Below, piece after piece: positions 42,729 through 52,802 of a DNA stretch of 64,000 nucleotides. The stretch is from Thiobacillus sp. (GTDB taxonomy: Bacteria; Pseudomonadota; Gammaproteobacteria; Burkholderiales; Thiobacillaceae). How positions within the stretch are numbered: the stretch's first letter is position 1; each line of letters starts with the position of its first letter. Below the pieces are notes generated by a model, which was not told where the DNA came from, searched no databases, and saw nothing but the letters and a program-made list of their open reading frames with translations. The position numbers were made by a program, and so were the translations under genes. The stretch spans positions 123,157 to 187,156 of the forward strand of contig WGNC01000001.1 in NCBI GenBank assembly GCA_016124745.1, read 5' to 3'.

Positions 42729-44174
42729 ATGAGCGTCTTCCTCCATCACTTCGCGCCCGCACTGCCCGAAATCTTCGTTCTGGCGATGGTGTCGCTGATC
42801 CTGGTGATCGATGCCGCCGTCGACGACAGCAAGCGCTACCTGGCCTATGCGCTGTCCCTGATCACCCTTGCCGGTGCGGCATTTCTCACCGTGCGCGATT
42901 TCTCGACCATGCCGGTGCTGGCGCTGGGCGGACTTTTCATCGACGACCCGCTGTCGGACGTGCTGAAGCTGTTTCTCTATCTGACCGTCGCGGTGGTGCT
43001 GGTGTATTCACGCGATTACCTGACCGAGCGCGGGCTCTACAAGGGCGAATTCTTCGTGCTGGCGCTGTTTGCGCAACTGGGCATGATGGTGATGGTATCG
43101 GCCAGCCATTTCCTCACGCTCTATCTCGGCCTCGAACTGCTGTCGCTGTCGCTGTATGCCATGGTCGCGCTGCAGCGCGATTCCAGCGTGGCGACCGAAG
43201 CGGCAATGAAATACTTCGTGCTGGGCGCGCTGGCGTCGGGCATGCTGCTGTACGGCATGTCGATGGTGTACGGCGTGACCGGCTCGCTCTCGCTGGGCGA
43301 CATGGCCATTGCCCTGCAGGACGGGACCGACCTGCATGTACCGCTGGTCTTCGGCATCGTCTTCATCGTCGCCGGGCTGGCGTTCAAGCTGGGTGCCGTC
43401 CCGTTCCACATGTGGGTACCCGATGTCTACCATGGCGCGCCGACCGCAATGACGTTGTTCATTGGCAGTGCCCCCAAAATTGCTGCATTCGCCTTTGTCG
43501 TCCGCATCCTCGGGCAGGGCCTGGAATCGCAGGTGGCCGAGTGGCGTGACATGCTGGTGATCCTGGCGGTGCTGTCGATGGGCGTCGGCAATCTCGCGGC
43601 CATCGCGCAAACGAATCTGAAGCGCATGTTTGCCTACTCGACCATTTCGCACATGGGTTTTATGCTGCTCGGCATCCTGGCCGGTACGCAAAACGGCTAC
43701 GGCAGCGCGATGTTCTATGTGCTGGTGTATGCGCTGATGAGCCTGGGCGGCTTCGGCATGATCCTGCTGCTCTCGCGCGCCGGTTTCGAGTCCGATCAGC
43801 TGGAAGACTTCAAGGGGCTGAACCGCCGCAGCCCATGGCTGGCTTTCCTGATGTTGCTGTTGATGTTCTCGATGGCAGGCGTGCCGCCAACCGTCGGCTT
43901 CTACGCCAAGCTTGCCGTGCTGCAGGCCGTCGTCGAAATCGGCTATGTATGGCTGGCTGTCGCGGCCGTGCTCTTTTCACTGGTGGGCGCGTTCTACTAC
44001 CTGCGCATCGTCAAGCTGATGTATTTCGATACCCCGCACGACACCACCCCCATCACCACCAGCCCGGACACCCGTTTCCTTCTGTCTGCCAACGGGCTGG
44101 CTGTGCTGGCACTCGGCATCCTGCCGCAGCCGCTGATGGCCGTGTGCGTGCATGCCATCGGCGCGTCATTCTGA
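42729..44174 (+). CDS. nuoN: NADH-quinone oxidoreductase subunit N
   Basis: 481 residues; third antiporter-like pump and last gene of the operon. [61 protein letters not shown] and [16 protein letters not shown] mark ND2/NuoN. A strong hairpin begins four bases after the stop. Confidence 0.97.
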   Translation: MSVFLHHFAPALPEIFVLAMVSLILVIDAAVDDSKRYLAYALSLITLAGAAFLTVRDFSTMPVLALGGLFIDDPLSDVLKLFLYLTVAVVLVYSRDYLTERGLYKGEFFVLALFAQLGMMVMVSASHFLTLYLGLELLSLSLYAMVALQRDSSVATEAAMKYFVLGALASGMLLYGMSMVYGVTGSLSLGDMAIALQDGTDLHVPLVFGIVFIVAGLAFKLGAVPFHMWVPDVYHGAPTAMTLFIGSAPKIAAFAFVVRILGQGLESQVAEWRDMLVILAVLSMGVGNLAAIAQTNLKRMFAYSTISHMGFMLLGILAGTQNGYGSAMFYVLVYALMSLGGFGMILLLSRAGFESDQLEDFKGLNRRSPWLAFLMLLLMFSMAGVPPTVGFYAKLAVLQAVVEIGYVWLAVAAVLFSLVGAFYYLRIVKLMYFDTPHDTTPITTSPDTRFLLSANGLAVLALGILPQPLMAVCVHAIGASF

Positions 44175-44177
44175 AAA

Positions 44178-44211
44178 CCGGGCTGATCCGGGTCGCGTCG
44201 GATCAGCCCGG
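44178..44211 (+). terminator. Terminator-like hairpin after nuoN
   Basis: CCGGGCTGATCCG (44178-44190) and CGGATCAGCCCGG (44199-44211) form a perfect 13-bp stem with an eight-base loop, four bases after the nuoN stop. No T-run follows, so it may act by RNA stabilisation as well as termination. Confidence 0.65.
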
Positions 44212-44292
44212 GTGGGCGCGGGCCTGAACCGGCATGTTGCCAGGATCCATCACGGGCACCCGCAAGGCCTGCCCGAAACAGGAATGAACATC

Positions 44293-44502
44293 ATGGAATT
44301 CGAACTGCGCGGGGAATTCGTCGCGCTTTGCGACCTGCTCAAACTGACGGGCATAGCCGACAGCGGCGGGCAGGGCAAGTTCATGATTGCCAATGGCGAG
44401 GTCACGGTCGACGGCCAGCCGGAAACGCGCAAGACGGCAAAAATTCGGGCGAACCAGATCGTGCGGTGCCTCGGGCGGCAGATTCTGGTGGTGGCGGCTT
44501 AG
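44293..44502 (+). CDS. S4-domain RNA-binding protein (YbcJ-like)
   Basis: 69 residues from ATG 44293; ATG 44284 is possible, but AGGA at 44279-44282 spaces better to 44293. It is a lone S4 domain: FVALCDLLKLTGIADSGGQGKFMIANGEVTVDGQPETRKTAKIRANQIV, with the GEVTVDGxxETRK signature of YbcJ/RlbA-type proteins. Such proteins bind structured RNA, probably rRNA or tRNA; the E. coli homologue has no firm function. It lies downstream of nuo. Confidence 0.88.
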   Translation: MEFELRGEFVALCDLLKLTGIADSGGQGKFMIANGEVTVDGQPETRKTAKIRANQIVRCLGRQILVVAA

Positions 44503-44526
44503 CTTCAAAGAGCTAAGGTAATCTGG

Positions 44527-44542
44527 CGGCGTTAAGACGCCG
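44527..44542 (+). terminator. Small hairpin after the S4-domain gene
   Basis: CGGCGT (44527-44532) and ACGCCG (44537-44542) enclose TAAG and are followed by TTAAGAG. This could end the S4 gene or be part of the control region of the following secreted-protein gene. Confidence 0.4.
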
Positions 44543-44618
44543 TTAAGAGTAGGGGACTATGTTGCATATCGAGCGTGACCGATGGTCGGCACGCTGTTCA
44601 TCTTGTAAGGAGATTGAT

Positions 44619-44891
44619 ATGTACACACCCAAAATCGCCGTGGCCTTCGCTTCGCTGCTCCTGCCCGTGTCCGTGTTTGCTTCCTCCGCATGCACCAAGG
44701 AACCGGCGGATAAGTGGCTGTCAGAAAAGCAGGCTCAGTCACAGTTGGAGAAGGCCGGATTTATCGTGCAACGGATCAAGCGGAGTGACGACTCCTGCTA
44801 TGAAGTGTATGCCAAGCGCAAGGACGGCAAGCGCGTTGAACTTTACGTCAACCCGGTCGACGCGAGCATCGTCAAGGAAGAAGTGAAATAG
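44619..44891 (+). CDS. Exported PepSY-type small protein
   Basis: 90 residues from ATG 44619, with TAAGGAG eight bases upstream. Signal peptide IAVAFASLLLPVSVFASS, then CTKEPADKWLSEKQAQSQLEKAGFIVQRIKRSDDSCYEVYAKRKDGKRVELYVNP-type PepSY fold (helix, then YEVYAxxKDGKRVELYVNPxxG/A strand pair). Two Cys, near the N-terminus of the mature chain and in DDSCYE, may form a disulfide. In related bacteria such short PepSY proteins often sit near cytochrome or two-component genes; here it is alone. Confidence 0.8.
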   Translation: MYTPKIAVAFASLLLPVSVFASSACTKEPADKWLSEKQAQSQLEKAGFIVQRIKRSDDSCYEVYAKRKDGKRVELYVNPVDASIVKEEVK

Positions 44892-44940
44892 GGCTTCTCA
44901 TCCCGGCTGCCGGCAAGTCCGTGGCTGTCCGGGCAGCGAC

Positions 44941-44968
44941 CTTCCCGGCGGCATTCTGCGCCGGGAAG
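44941..44968. terminator. Bidirectional hairpin between convergent genes
   Basis: CTTCCCGGCG (44941-44950) and CGCCGGGAAG (44959-44968) form a perfect 10-bp stem with an eight-base loop, between the PepSY gene and the convergent AF1514-type gene. No strong T-run on either side. Confidence 0.6.
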
Positions 44969-44993
44969 CCATTGGGTCGTCGCATTCGGGCGA

Positions 44994-45263
44994 CTAAAGA
45001 AAGCAGAAGTAAAAGCGTCCCGAATCGAACTCCAGCGCCAACCTCGCGCCGCGGTTCAGCGCATAGTCCCACGATCCCCTGGTGTCGCAGCCTACGTGAC
45101 ATTCGCTCACCCCCGCCGGCGATTCCAGATCGCGCTCACGGTCGTACCAGCTCAACAACATGGTGTCCTCGCCCAGTTGCTGCAGGGCGATGGATGTCGC
45201 TAGTTTCAGCGCGGCATTGAAGTCGAGGCCGAGTTCGGCGGTATCGAGGCGCAGGGTTTTCAC
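44994..45263 (-). CDS. AF1514-type (DUF5619) small protein
   Basis: 89 residues. MKTLRLDTAELGLDFNAALKLATSIA, EDTMLLSWYDRERDLESP and the C-terminal strand LALEFDSGRFYFCFL match, from memory, the AF1514 family of short proteins found in sulfur- and iron-oxidising bacteria and archaea. Cys residues in SECHVGCDT are notable. Function is unknown. It lies 37 bases downstream of mutS on the same strand and may be co-transcribed with it. Confidence 0.7.
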   Translation of the reverse strand: MKTLRLDTAELGLDFNAALKLATSIALQQLGEDTMLLSWYDRERDLESPAGVSECHVGCDTRGSWDYALNRGARLALEFDSGRFYFCFL

Positions 45264-45300
45264 GGCGAAGTATCGGTCAGCGCCTTCAGGGCGCCTGCCT

Positions 45301-47850
45301 TCATAAATGCGCTTTCAGCGCATACAGCATGTCGAGCGCTGCCTTCGGCGTAAGCGAGTCGGGGTCGAGTTCCCGCAGCTGGTCGAGCGCGGGATGCGGG
45401 GGCGGGGCATCGTTGGGGAAATGGGCGGCGAACAGGTCGCCTTGCGGGCCCGGCTGCAATTGCGCTTCCTCGAGTTCGCGCAGGTGGCGCCTTGCCGCAA
45501 GGATCACCGGGCTCGGCACGCCGGCCAGGCGCGCGACCTGGATGCCGTAGCTTTGCGAGGCCGGGCCTTCCTCCACCGCATGCAGGAACACCAGGTCGGT
45601 GCCGTGTTCCTTGGCGTCGAGATGCACGTTGGCGAGCTGGCGGAATTCCTGAGCCAGCTGGGTCAGTTCGAAATAGTGGGTGGCGAACAGAGTGAACGCG
45701 CGGGTGGCGCTGACCAGATGGCGCGCCACCGCCCATGCCAGGGCGAGACCATCGAAGGTCGAGGTGCCGCGGCCGATTTCGTCCAGCAACACCAGGCTGC
45801 TCGAGGTGGCATTGTGCAGGATGTGCGCGGTTTCGGTCATCTCGACCATGAAGGTCGAGCGCCCGCCCGCCAGATCGTCGGACGCGCCGATGCGGGTGAA
45901 AATCTGGTCGATCTCGCCGATTCTTGCCGACTGGGCCGGCACCCACAGTCCGCAGCAGGCCAGCAGCGTGATCAGCGCGACCTGGCGCATGTAGGTCGAT
46001 TTGCCGCCCATGTTGGGGCCGGTGATCAGCAGCATCTGTCGGGTGCGGTTCAGCGCGGTGTCGTTCGCAATGAAATGGTCGACCTGGGCCTCGACCACCG
46101 CATGACGTCCGCCGCGAATGAGGACGCCCGGTTCGTCGTCATACTCCGGCGCGCACAGCTTGAGCGTGCGCACGCGTTCGGCCTGGCTCGCCAGCACATC
46201 GGCTTCCGCCAGCGCCGCCGCCAGATCGAGCAAGGCCGGAACATGTGGCGTCAGCGCTTCGAGCAGGGCATCGAACAGCGCCTTCTCACGCGCCAGCGCG
46301 CGGTCCTGGGCCGACAGCGCCTTGTCCTCGAAGGCTTTCAGCTCCGGCGTGATGTAGCGTTCGACATTTTTCAGCGTCTGTCGGCGGCGATAGTCGTCGG
46401 GGATCTTGTCCGCATGCGAACGCCCGACCTCGATGTAGAAGCCGTGCACCTTGTTGTATTCGACTTTCAGCGTGTTGATGCCGGAGCGGGCACGTTCGCG
46501 TGTTTCCAGTTCCAGCAGGAAGGCCCCGGCATCGCGCGTCAGCGCGCGCAGTTCGTCGAGCTCGGCGTCGTAGCCGTCGGCGATGACACCGCCTTCGCGC
46601 AGCACGCTGGCGGGCTCGGGCTGGATGGCGCGTTCGAGCATCTGATGCAGGTCCGGCCGTGCGGCGAAGCGGGATTGCAGCGCCGATAGCCGTGCGCGAT
46701 CGTCGGGCAGGGCGGCGGCAAGCGCGGGCAACAGGGCAAGGGTGTCGCGCAGGCCCGACAGGTCACGCGGGCGCGCATTTTTCAGCGCGATGCGGCCACT
46801 GATGCGTTCGACGTCGGCGCAACCCTTGAACTGGCGGGTGAGGCTTGCCGCAAGTTCAGGGGACTCGGCCAGCACGCCGATGGCGTCACGTCGCTGCGCC
46901 AGCGCCAGCCGGTCGCGCAGCGGATGGTGCAGCCAGTGGCGCAACAGCCGTGTGCCCATGCCGGTTGCGGTGGTGTCGAGCACCGACAGCAGGGTCGGCG
47001 CCGCTTCGCCGCGCAGCGTCTCGGTCAGTTCCAGGTTGCGCCGGGTGGCGGCGTCGAGCTGGACGAAATCGCTGTCGCGTTCGGCCTGGACGGACTGGAT
47101 GTGCGGCAGCGCGGTGCGCTGCGTGGTCTGGATGTAATCGAGCAGAGCACCTGCGGCGGCGATCGCCAGCGGCAGGCCGGCGACGCCGAAGCCCGCGAGA
47201 TCGCGGCTACCCAGTTGCTGTGCCAGCCGAGTGGCTGCGCCGGGAGGATCGAACTGCCATGGTGCCAGGCGGCGTACCGCGCAAGCTGTACCGTCGAGTT
47301 TGAAATCTTCCGGCGCCAGGATTTCCGCTGGCCGCACCCGTGATAGCAGGGCGGGCAGGGCGGAGACGTCGATTTGTGCCACCTGGAAACGGCCGGCAGC
47401 CAAATTCAGCCATGCCACCCCAAGTTTCTCGGTGCCGGGGGCGATGGCCAGGATCAGCGTGTCGCGCGTGTCGTCCAGCAGGCCGGAATCGGTCAGGGTG
47501 CCCGGGGTGACGATGCGCATGACCTGCCGTTCTACCGGGCCTTTGCTGGTGGCTGGATCGCCCACCTGCTCGGCGATCACCACCGACTCGCCGAGCTTCA
47601 GCAGCCTTGCCAGATACTGGTCGGCGCTGTGATAGGGCACGCCGGCCATCTTGATCGGTTCGCCGGCGGATGCGCCGCGCGTGGTCAGCGTAATGTTGAG
47701 AAGGCGTGCGGCCTTCTCCGCATCGTCGAAAAACAGCTCGTAGAAGTCGCCCATGCGGTAGAACAGCAGCATGTCGGGATGCTGCGCCTTGATGCCGAGG
47801 TACTGCTGCATCATCGGCGTGTGGGCAGTGGGCTCCTTGGCGCTGGGCAT
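45301..47850 (-). CDS. mutS: DNA mismatch repair protein MutS
   Basis: 849 residues. MutS recognises mismatches. The N-terminal mismatch-binding F-x-E motif is in [19 protein letters not shown]. Connector, lever and clamp domains follow. The ATPase domain near residue 610 onward carries Walker [46 protein letters not shown] and [16 protein letters not shown], with the [13 protein letters not shown] signature. Full length. Nineteen bases downstream of suhB on the same strand. Confidence 0.98.
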   Translation of the reverse strand: MPSAKEPTAHTPMMQQYLGIKAQHPDMLLFYRMGDFYELFFDDAEKAARLLNITLTTRGASAGEPIKMAGVPYHSADQYLARLLKLGESVVIAEQVGDPATSKGPVERQVMRIVTPGTLTDSGLLDDTRDTLILAIAPGTEKLGVAWLNLAAGRFQVAQIDVSALPALLSRVRPAEILAPEDFKLDGTACAVRRLAPWQFDPPGAATRLAQQLGSRDLAGFGVAGLPLAIAAAGALLDYIQTTQRTALPHIQSVQAERDSDFVQLDAATRRNLELTETLRGEAAPTLLSVLDTTATGMGTRLLRHWLHHPLRDRLALAQRRDAIGVLAESPELAASLTRQFKGCADVERISGRIALKNARPRDLSGLRDTLALLPALAAALPDDRARLSALQSRFAARPDLHQMLERAIQPEPASVLREGGVIADGYDAELDELRALTRDAGAFLLELETRERARSGINTLKVEYNKVHGFYIEVGRSHADKIPDDYRRRQTLKNVERYITPELKAFEDKALSAQDRALAREKALFDALLEALTPHVPALLDLAAALAEADVLASQAERVRTLKLCAPEYDDEPGVLIRGGRHAVVEAQVDHFIANDTALNRTRQMLLITGPNMGGKSTYMRQVALITLLACCGLWVPAQSARIGEIDQIFTRIGASDDLAGGRSTFMVEMTETAHILHNATSSSLVLLDEIGRGTSTFDGLALAWAVARHLVSATRAFTLFATHYFELTQLAQEFRQLANVHLDAKEHGTDLVFLHAVEEGPASQSYGIQVARLAGVPSPVILAARRHLRELEEAQLQPGPQGDLFAAHFPNDAPPPHPALDQLRELDPDSLTPKAALDMLYALKAHL

Positions 47851-47869
47851 GGCGGGAAAGGCGTCGGGA

Positions 47870-48676
47870 TCAGACCTTCAGTTCGGGCGGCAGGTGCGGC
47901 GCGAGGATTTGCAGCATCTGCCCGAAGATTTTCGGGCTGGCGGCGACGATATTGCCGGATTCCAGAAAGCCTTCGTCGCCCATGAAATTGCCGACCAGGG
48001 CGCCGGACTCCTGTGCGATCAGGCTGCCGGCAGCGAGGTCCCAGGGTTGCAGGCGCATTTCCCAGAAGCCGTCGTAGCGTCCGCATGCCACGTAGCACAG
48101 GTCGAGCGCGGCAGAACCGGGGCGGCGCAGGCCGGAGGTCGCGCGCATCATGTCGCGGAACATGTTGAGGTAGGCCTCGGCGAAGCTGAAATCGCGGAAC
48201 GGGAAACCGGTGCCGATCAGGCATTCGCTCAACTTGCTGCGCTTGCTGGCGCGGATGCGGCGGTCGTTGAGCATGGCGCCGCGGCCGCGGCTGGCGGTAT
48301 AGAGTTCGTTGCGCGCGGGATCGTACACGACAGCCTGGGTGATCTGGCCCTTGTGCCTGAGCGCGATGGAAACCGAGTACTGCTGCAGGCCGTGCAGGAA
48401 GTTGGTGGTGCCGTCGAGCGGATCGATGATCCACTGGTAGTCCTCGCCGTTCTTGGCGTCGGCCGTGCCGGACTCCTCTGCTAAAATCCCATGGTTTGGA
48501 TAGGCGTCGAGCAGGGTTTCGATGATGGCGCGTTCGGCCATTTGATCGACCTCGCTCACATAATCGCGATCCTGCTTGCTCCGTACGGTGAGTTGGTCGA
48601 GATCGAGCGAGGCGCGATTGATGATCGACCCGGCTTTGCGGGCGGCTTTCACCGCCGTGTTGAGCATGGGATGCAT
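47870..48676 (-). CDS. suhB: Inositol monophosphatase family protein (SuhB)
   Basis: 268 residues. Metal-dependent phosphatase: ILAEESG gives the first metal Glu, [15 protein letters not shown] the Asp pair, and [16 protein letters not shown] the C-terminal metal Asp. In E. coli SuhB also takes part in rRNA transcription antitermination. Divergent from trmJ by 57 bases, an arrangement well known in proteobacteria. Confidence 0.95.
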   Translation of the reverse strand: MHPMLNTAVKAARKAGSIINRASLDLDQLTVRSKQDRDYVSEVDQMAERAIIETLLDAYPNHGILAEESGTADAKNGEDYQWIIDPLDGTTNFLHGLQQYSVSIALRHKGQITQAVVYDPARNELYTASRGRGAMLNDRRIRASKRSKLSECLIGTGFPFRDFSFAEAYLNMFRDMMRATSGLRRPGSAALDLCYVACGRYDGFWEMRLQPWDLAAGSLIAQESGALVGNFMGDEGFLESGNIVAASPKIFGQMLQILAPHLPPELKV

Positions 48677-48733
48677 GGTTTCTGGCTGAGATTCAAAGAA
48701 CGAGCCGCTATTTTACTTGATGATGTTTGCCTG

Positions 48734-49501
48734 ATGACGCCAGCCGATCCGAAACTTCTCGCCAATATCCGTATCGTACTCGCGCGCACCAGCCACCCAG
48801 GCAACATCGGTGCAGCGGCGCGCGCGATGAAGACGATGGGGCTATCGCAACTCATGCTCGTCCAGCCCCATATATTTCCGAATAGCCAGGCCGATGCGAT
48901 GGCTGCGGGCGCAACCGACGTGCTGGCGCACGCGCGTGTGTGCAGCACGCTTGCCGAAGCGCTTGAAGGTACTTCACTGGCGCTCGGCGTATCGGCGCGC
49001 CAGCGCGACATCGTGGCCGAAGTGCTGACGCCGCCGCAGGCAGCCACTCGCGTGCTGAGCGAAGCGCAAGCGTCCCCGGTGGCGCTGGTGTTCGGCAACG
49101 AAACCAACGGCCTGTCGAATGAGGAACTGAGTCTGTGCCAGGGGCTGGTGAGCATTGCCGCCAACCCGGCGTACAGCTCGCTCAATCTTGCCGCGGCGGT
49201 GCAGGTGCTGAGTTACGAATTACGCCAGGCTTGGCTGCAGTATCCTGTGTGGCCGCAGCCCGAGATCGATGCCGCCAAGCTGGACGAGATCGAGCGGTTC
49301 TACGTGCACCTGGAAACCACGCTCACCGAACTGGAATTTCTCAATCAGGGCTCGCCCGGCAAGCTGATGCTCAAGCTGCGCTGGCTGTTTTCACGCACCC
49401 GCCTGGCACAGGAAGAAGTGAACATCCTGCGCGGCATCCTGACAGCCGCGCAGGGCGCCAAGCGTCAGGCCAATGCGGCACGGAACCATGGCCCGCAATA
49501 G
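48734..49501 (+). CDS. trmJ: tRNA (cytidine/uridine-2'-O-)-methyltransferase TrmJ
   Basis: 255 residues from ATG 48734. SPOUT-fold methyltransferase: NIRIVLARTSHPGNIGAAARAMKTMGL opens it, VALVFGNETNGLSNEEL forms part of the SAM knot and NPAYSSLNLAAAVQVLSYELRQ the second motif. TrmJ methylates position 32 of several tRNAs. It lies just upstream of cysE and the isc operon, the same neighbourhood as in E. coli (suhB-trmJ-iscR). An IscR-like box overlaps its stop codon. Confidence 0.95.
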   Translation: MTPADPKLLANIRIVLARTSHPGNIGAAARAMKTMGLSQLMLVQPHIFPNSQADAMAAGATDVLAHARVCSTLAEALEGTSLALGVSARQRDIVAEVLTPPQAATRVLSEAQASPVALVFGNETNGLSNEELSLCQGLVSIAANPAYSSLNLAAAVQVLSYELRQAWLQYPVWPQPEIDAAKLDEIERFYVHLETTLTELEFLNQGSPGKLMLKLRWLFSRTRLAQEEVNILRGILTAAQGAKRQANAARNHGPQ

Positions 49502-49522
49502 TTGACTAAATAACTCGGAAAT
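49498..49522 (+). promoter_or_regulatory. IscR type-1-like box upstream of cysE
   Basis: Begins ATAGTTGACTAAAT and ends CTCGGAAAT. Compared by eye with the remembered E. coli type-1 consensus (ATASYYGACT-RWWW-YAGTCRRSTAT), 21 of 25 positions fit. It overlaps the trmJ stop and lies 15 bases before the cysE ATG. Confidence 0.6.
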
Positions 49523-49537
49523 AGCATCCTCGAACGC

Positions 49538-50296
49538 ATGAACCTGCTTAGCCAACTCAAGGAAGACATCGCCGTCGTCTTCGACCGTGACCCTGCGGCG
49601 CGCTCGACGTTCGAAGTCGTCACCACCTATCCCGGCTTCCACGCCATGCTCATCCATCGCCTGTCGCACAGGCTGTGGCGCATGGAATGGAAGTGGCTGG
49701 CGCGCTTCACGTCGCATGTCGGCCGCTGGCTGACCGGCATCGAGATCCATCCCGGTGCCACCATCGGCCGCCGGGTCTTCATCGATCACGGCATGGGGGT
49801 GGTCGTCGGCGAAACGGCCGAGATCGGCGACGACTGCACGCTGTATCACGGGGTGACACTAGGCGGTACCTCCTGGAACAAGGGTAAGCGCCATCCCTCG
49901 CTGATGCCGGGCGTGGTGGTGGGTGCGGGTGCCAAGATCCTCGGCCCGATCACCATCGGTGCCAACGCGCGTGTCGGTTCCAACGCGGTGGTCGTGAAGG
50001 ATGTGCCGCAGGATGCCACGGCGGTGGGAATCCCGGCGCGCATCCTCGACGGCAGTGCCGAAAAACAGCGCAACCGGCAGGCGGAAAAACTCGGCTTCTC
50101 TGCCTATGCCATTTCGGCCGATATGAACGACCCCGTGGTCAAGGCGATTCACGGCCTGGTCGACCATTCCGCGCACATCGATCACCGGCTGGGGCTGATA
50201 CTCGCGCAGTTGCAGAAACTCGGGGTCGAGATGCCTGCCGATCAGGACACGCCCGACGATTTCGATCCGAACTATTTGAACAAAATAGTTGACTAA
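49538..50296 (+). CDS. cysE: Serine O-acetyltransferase
   Basis: 252 residues. CysE acetylates serine for cysteine synthesis. The N-terminal helical part ([14 protein letters not shown]) is followed by left-handed beta-helix hexapeptide repeats: [48 protein letters not shown] region with the catalytic Asp-His, then [34 protein letters not shown]. Placement next to iscRSUA links sulfur supply to Fe-S assembly. Its stop lies inside the second IscR-like box. Confidence 0.95.
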   Translation: MNLLSQLKEDIAVVFDRDPAARSTFEVVTTYPGFHAMLIHRLSHRLWRMEWKWLARFTSHVGRWLTGIEIHPGATIGRRVFIDHGMGVVVGETAEIGDDCTLYHGVTLGGTSWNKGKRHPSLMPGVVVGAGAKILGPITIGANARVGSNAVVVKDVPQDATAVGIPARILDGSAEKQRNRQAEKLGFSAYAISADMNDPVVKAIHGLVDHSAHIDHRLGLILAQLQKLGVEMPADQDTPDDFDPNYLNKIVD

Positions 50297-50309
50297 ATCA
50301 CTAAGGTAA
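50285..50309 (+). promoter_or_regulatory. IscR type-1-like box A upstream of iscR
   Basis: Begins ATAGTTGACTAAATCA and ends AAGGTAA; 22 of 25 positions fit the remembered type-1 consensus. It covers the cysE stop codon. It repeats the ATAGTTGACTAAAT core found before cysE. Confidence 0.65.
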
Positions 50310-50312
50310 GTA

Positions 50313-50337
50313 ATAGTTGACTGAAACGCTCGGGAAT
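50313..50337 (+). promoter_or_regulatory. IscR type-1-like box B upstream of iscR
   Basis: Begins ATAGTTGACTGAAAC and ends CTCGGGAAT; 22 of 25 positions fit. It starts 28 bases after box A and contains the -35 of the iscR promoter, so bound IscR would block RNA polymerase. Confidence 0.7.
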
Positions 50338-50345
50338 TTTATAGT
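50317..50345 (+). promoter_or_regulatory. Sigma-70 promoter of iscR operon
   Basis: TTGACT (50317-50322) and TATAGT (50340-50345) are spaced by 17 bases, 26 bases before the iscR ATG. The -35 lies within IscR-like box B, which fits autorepression. Confidence 0.75.
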
Positions 50346-50371
50346 TCGGGCAAATTTCAGGAGAAAACGAC

Positions 50372-50833
50372 ATGAGATTGACGACTAAAGGTCGCTTTGC
50401 AGTAACGGCCATGCTCGATCTGGCGCTGCGCGGTGGCAAGAATCCGGTGACCCTGGCTGGCATCAGCGAGCGCCAGGACATCTCCCTGTCGTATCTGGAG
50501 CAGTTGTTCAGCCGTCTGCGCCGGCACGAACTGGTCGAAAGCGTACGCGGCCCCGGCGGCGGTTATTTTCTTGCCCGCCCACTTGCCGATATCAACGTGG
50601 CCGACATCATCCGTGCGGTGGACGAGCCGATCGACGCCACCCAGTGCGGCGGCAAGGAAAATTGTCACGACGAGCACCGCTGCCTGACGCACGACTTGTG
50701 GATGGGCCTGAATGCCCACATCTATGATTATCTGGACAACGTGACGCTGGCCTCGCTGGTCGCCAAGCAGCACGAGTGCAAGGAAAAGGTGATTCAGGAC
50801 CGCCGCGCATCGAAAATGACGCTGGCCGCTTGA
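50372..50833 (+). CDS. iscR: Fe-S cluster assembly regulator IscR
   Basis: 153 residues with CAGGAGA nine bases before the ATG. Rrf2-family winged helix: [48 protein letters not shown]. The [2Fe-2S] ligands Cys92, Cys98, Cys104 and His107 are all present at the E. coli positions. Holo-IscR represses the isc operon through type-1 sites, two of which lie just upstream. Confidence 0.97.
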   Translation: MRLTTKGRFAVTAMLDLALRGGKNPVTLAGISERQDISLSYLEQLFSRLRRHELVESVRGPGGGYFLARPLADINVADIIRAVDEPIDATQCGGKENCHDEHRCLTHDLWMGLNAHIYDYLDNVTLASLVAKQHECKEKVIQDRRASKMTLAA

Positions 50834-50856
50834 GAGATTTGATTTAGGGCAAAACG

Positions 50857-52065
50857 ATGAAACCATTGTATTTCGATTATTCCGCGACCACGCCCGTCGA
50901 TCCGCGCGTCGCCGCAAAGATGATTCCCTATCTGACCGAGGAATTCGGCAACCCGGCTTCGCGCTCGCACCCCTACGGCTGGACCGCCGACAAGGCTGTC
51001 GAGGAAGCACGTGCCCAGGTGGCTGCTCTGGTCGGTGCCGACCCCAAGGAGATCGTGTTCACCTCCGGCGCCACCGAATCGAACAATCTCGCGATCAAGG
51101 GAGCAGGGCACTTCTACGCATCCACCAAGGGCAAGCACATCATCACCGTGCGTACGGAGCACAAGGCCGTGCTCGATACGGTACGCGAGATGGAGCGCCA
51201 AGGCTTCGAGGCGACCTATCTGGGCGTGAAGGAAAACGGCCTGCTCGATCTGGACGCACTGCGTGCAGCAATTCGCCCGGACACCGTGCTGGTTTCGGTG
51301 ATGGCGGTCAACAACGAAATCGGCGTGATCCAGGATATCGCGGCCATCGGCAAGATCTGCCGCGAAAAGGGCGTGATTTTCCATGTCGATGCGGCACAGG
51401 CGACCGGCAAGATGCCGATCGATCTGCAGACCCTGCCCGTGGATTTGATGTCGTTCTCGGCGCACAAGACCTACGGTCCCAAAGGCGTCGGTGCGCTGTA
51501 CGTCCGCCGTAAGCCGCGTATCCGCCTGGAAGCGCAGATGCACGGCGGCGGCCATGAGCGCGGCATGCGCTCGGGCACGCTCGCCACCCACCAGATCGTC
51601 GGCATGGGCGAAGCCTTTCGCATCGCCAAGGAAGAAATGGCGACCGAGAACGAGCGCATCCGCATGCTGCGCGACCGCCTCTACAACGGGCTCAAGGACA
51701 TCGAGGAAGTGCATCTGAACGGCGACATGGAACAGCGCGTGCCGCACAACCTCAACGTCAGTTTCAACTTCGTCGAAGGGGAGTCGCTGATCATGGCGAT
51801 CAAGGACCTGGCGGTATCAAGTGGTTCGGCCTGCACCTCGGCCAGCCTGGAACCGTCGTACGTGCTGCGCGCATTGGGCCGCAGCGACGAACTGGCGCAC
51901 AGTTCGATCCGTTTTTCGATCGGCCGATTTACCACCGAGCAAGAAGTCGATTACGCCATCAAGCTGTTGCACGAAAAGATCGGCAAGCTGCGCGAGCTTT
52001 CCCCACTGTGGGAAATGTTCAAGGAAGGCATCGACCTGAATTCGGTGCAGTGGGCTGCACATTGA
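50857..52065 (+). CDS. iscS: Cysteine desulfurase IscS
   Basis: 402 residues. PLP enzyme that moves sulfur from cysteine to scaffold proteins. [16 protein letters not shown] opens it; the PLP Lys is in [16 protein letters not shown] and the persulfide Cys (about residue 326) in [25 protein letters not shown] loop. The C-terminus [21 protein letters not shown] is the IscU-binding end typical of IscS. Confidence 0.98.
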   Translation: MKPLYFDYSATTPVDPRVAAKMIPYLTEEFGNPASRSHPYGWTADKAVEEARAQVAALVGADPKEIVFTSGATESNNLAIKGAGHFYASTKGKHIITVRTEHKAVLDTVREMERQGFEATYLGVKENGLLDLDALRAAIRPDTVLVSVMAVNNEIGVIQDIAAIGKICREKGVIFHVDAAQATGKMPIDLQTLPVDLMSFSAHKTYGPKGVGALYVRRKPRIRLEAQMHGGGHERGMRSGTLATHQIVGMGEAFRIAKEEMATENERIRMLRDRLYNGLKDIEEVHLNGDMEQRVPHNLNVSFNFVEGESLIMAIKDLAVSSGSACTSASLEPSYVLRALGRSDELAHSSIRFSIGRFTTEQEVDYAIKLLHEKIGKLRELSPLWEMFKEGIDLNSVQWAAH

Positions 52066-52088
52066 ATTGAAATTGAAGGAGACCCCAA

Positions 52089-52475
52089 ATGTCCTACAGC
52101 GATAAAGTACTCGACCACTACGAAAACCCCCGCAACGTCGGTTCCTTCACCAAGGACGACGAAGGCGTCGGCACCGGCATGGTGGGCGCGCCCGCCTGCG
52201 GCGACGTCATGAAACTGCAGATCAAGGTGGGTGCAGATGGCCGTATCGAGGATGCCAAATTCAAAACCTACGGCTGCGGCTCGGCGATTGCTTCGTCCTC
52301 ACTGGTGACCGAATGGGTCAAGGGCAAAACGCTCGACCAAGCCATGGAAATCAAGAACACGGCGATTGCCGAGGAACTCGCGCTGCCGCCGGTGAAGATA
52401 CACTGTTCGATCCTGGCCGAAGACGCCATCAAGGCCGCGGTCAGCGATTACAAGCAGAAAAAAGGTCTGGAGTAA
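52089..52475 (+). CDS. iscU: Fe-S cluster scaffold IscU
   Basis: 128 residues; GGAG lies ten bases upstream of the ATG. Cluster ligands Cys37 with Asp39 (APACGDVMKLQ), Cys63 (YGCGSAIASS) and Cys106 (the LPPVKIHCSILAEDAI region, which is also the HscA-binding motif) are intact. IscS and HscA/HscB act on it. Confidence 0.98.
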   Translation: MSYSDKVLDHYENPRNVGSFTKDDEGVGTGMVGAPACGDVMKLQIKVGADGRIEDAKFKTYGCGSAIASSSLVTEWVKGKTLDQAMEIKNTAIAEELALPPVKIHCSILAEDAIKAAVSDYKQKKGLE

Positions 52476-52478
52476 GCC

Positions 52479-52802
52479 ATGCCGGTGACCCTGTCCGAGC
52501 GCGCAGCGCAACACGTGACCAGCTACCTGGCCAAACGCGGCAAGGGCGTCGGCATCCGTCTCGGCGTGCGCACCACCGGCTGCTCCGGCATGGCGTACAA
52601 GCTGGAGTTTGCCGACGAGGTGCCCGAAGGCGACGAGGTCTTCACCAGCCATGGCGTGACCGTTTTCGTCGACCCGAAAAGCCTGGCCTACATCGATGGC
52701 ACCGAGCTCGACTATGCCCGCGAAGGCCTGAACGAAGGCTTCAAGTTCAACAACCCGAACGTGAAGAACGAGTGCGGCTGCGGCGAGTCGTTCAACGTTT
52801 AA
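52479..52802 (+). CDS. iscA: Fe-S assembly A-type carrier IscA
   Basis: 107 residues, three bases after iscU. The three conserved Cys of A-type carriers are Cys35 (TTGCSGMAY), Cys99 and Cys101 (NECGCGESF). It carries clusters or iron to target apoproteins. The gap to hscB is 121 bases and holds a large inverted repeat. Confidence 0.96.
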   Translation: MPVTLSERAAQHVTSYLAKRGKGVGIRLGVRTTGCSGMAYKLEFADEVPEGDEVFTSHGVTVFVDPKSLAYIDGTELDYAREGLNEGFKFNNPNVKNECGCGESFNV

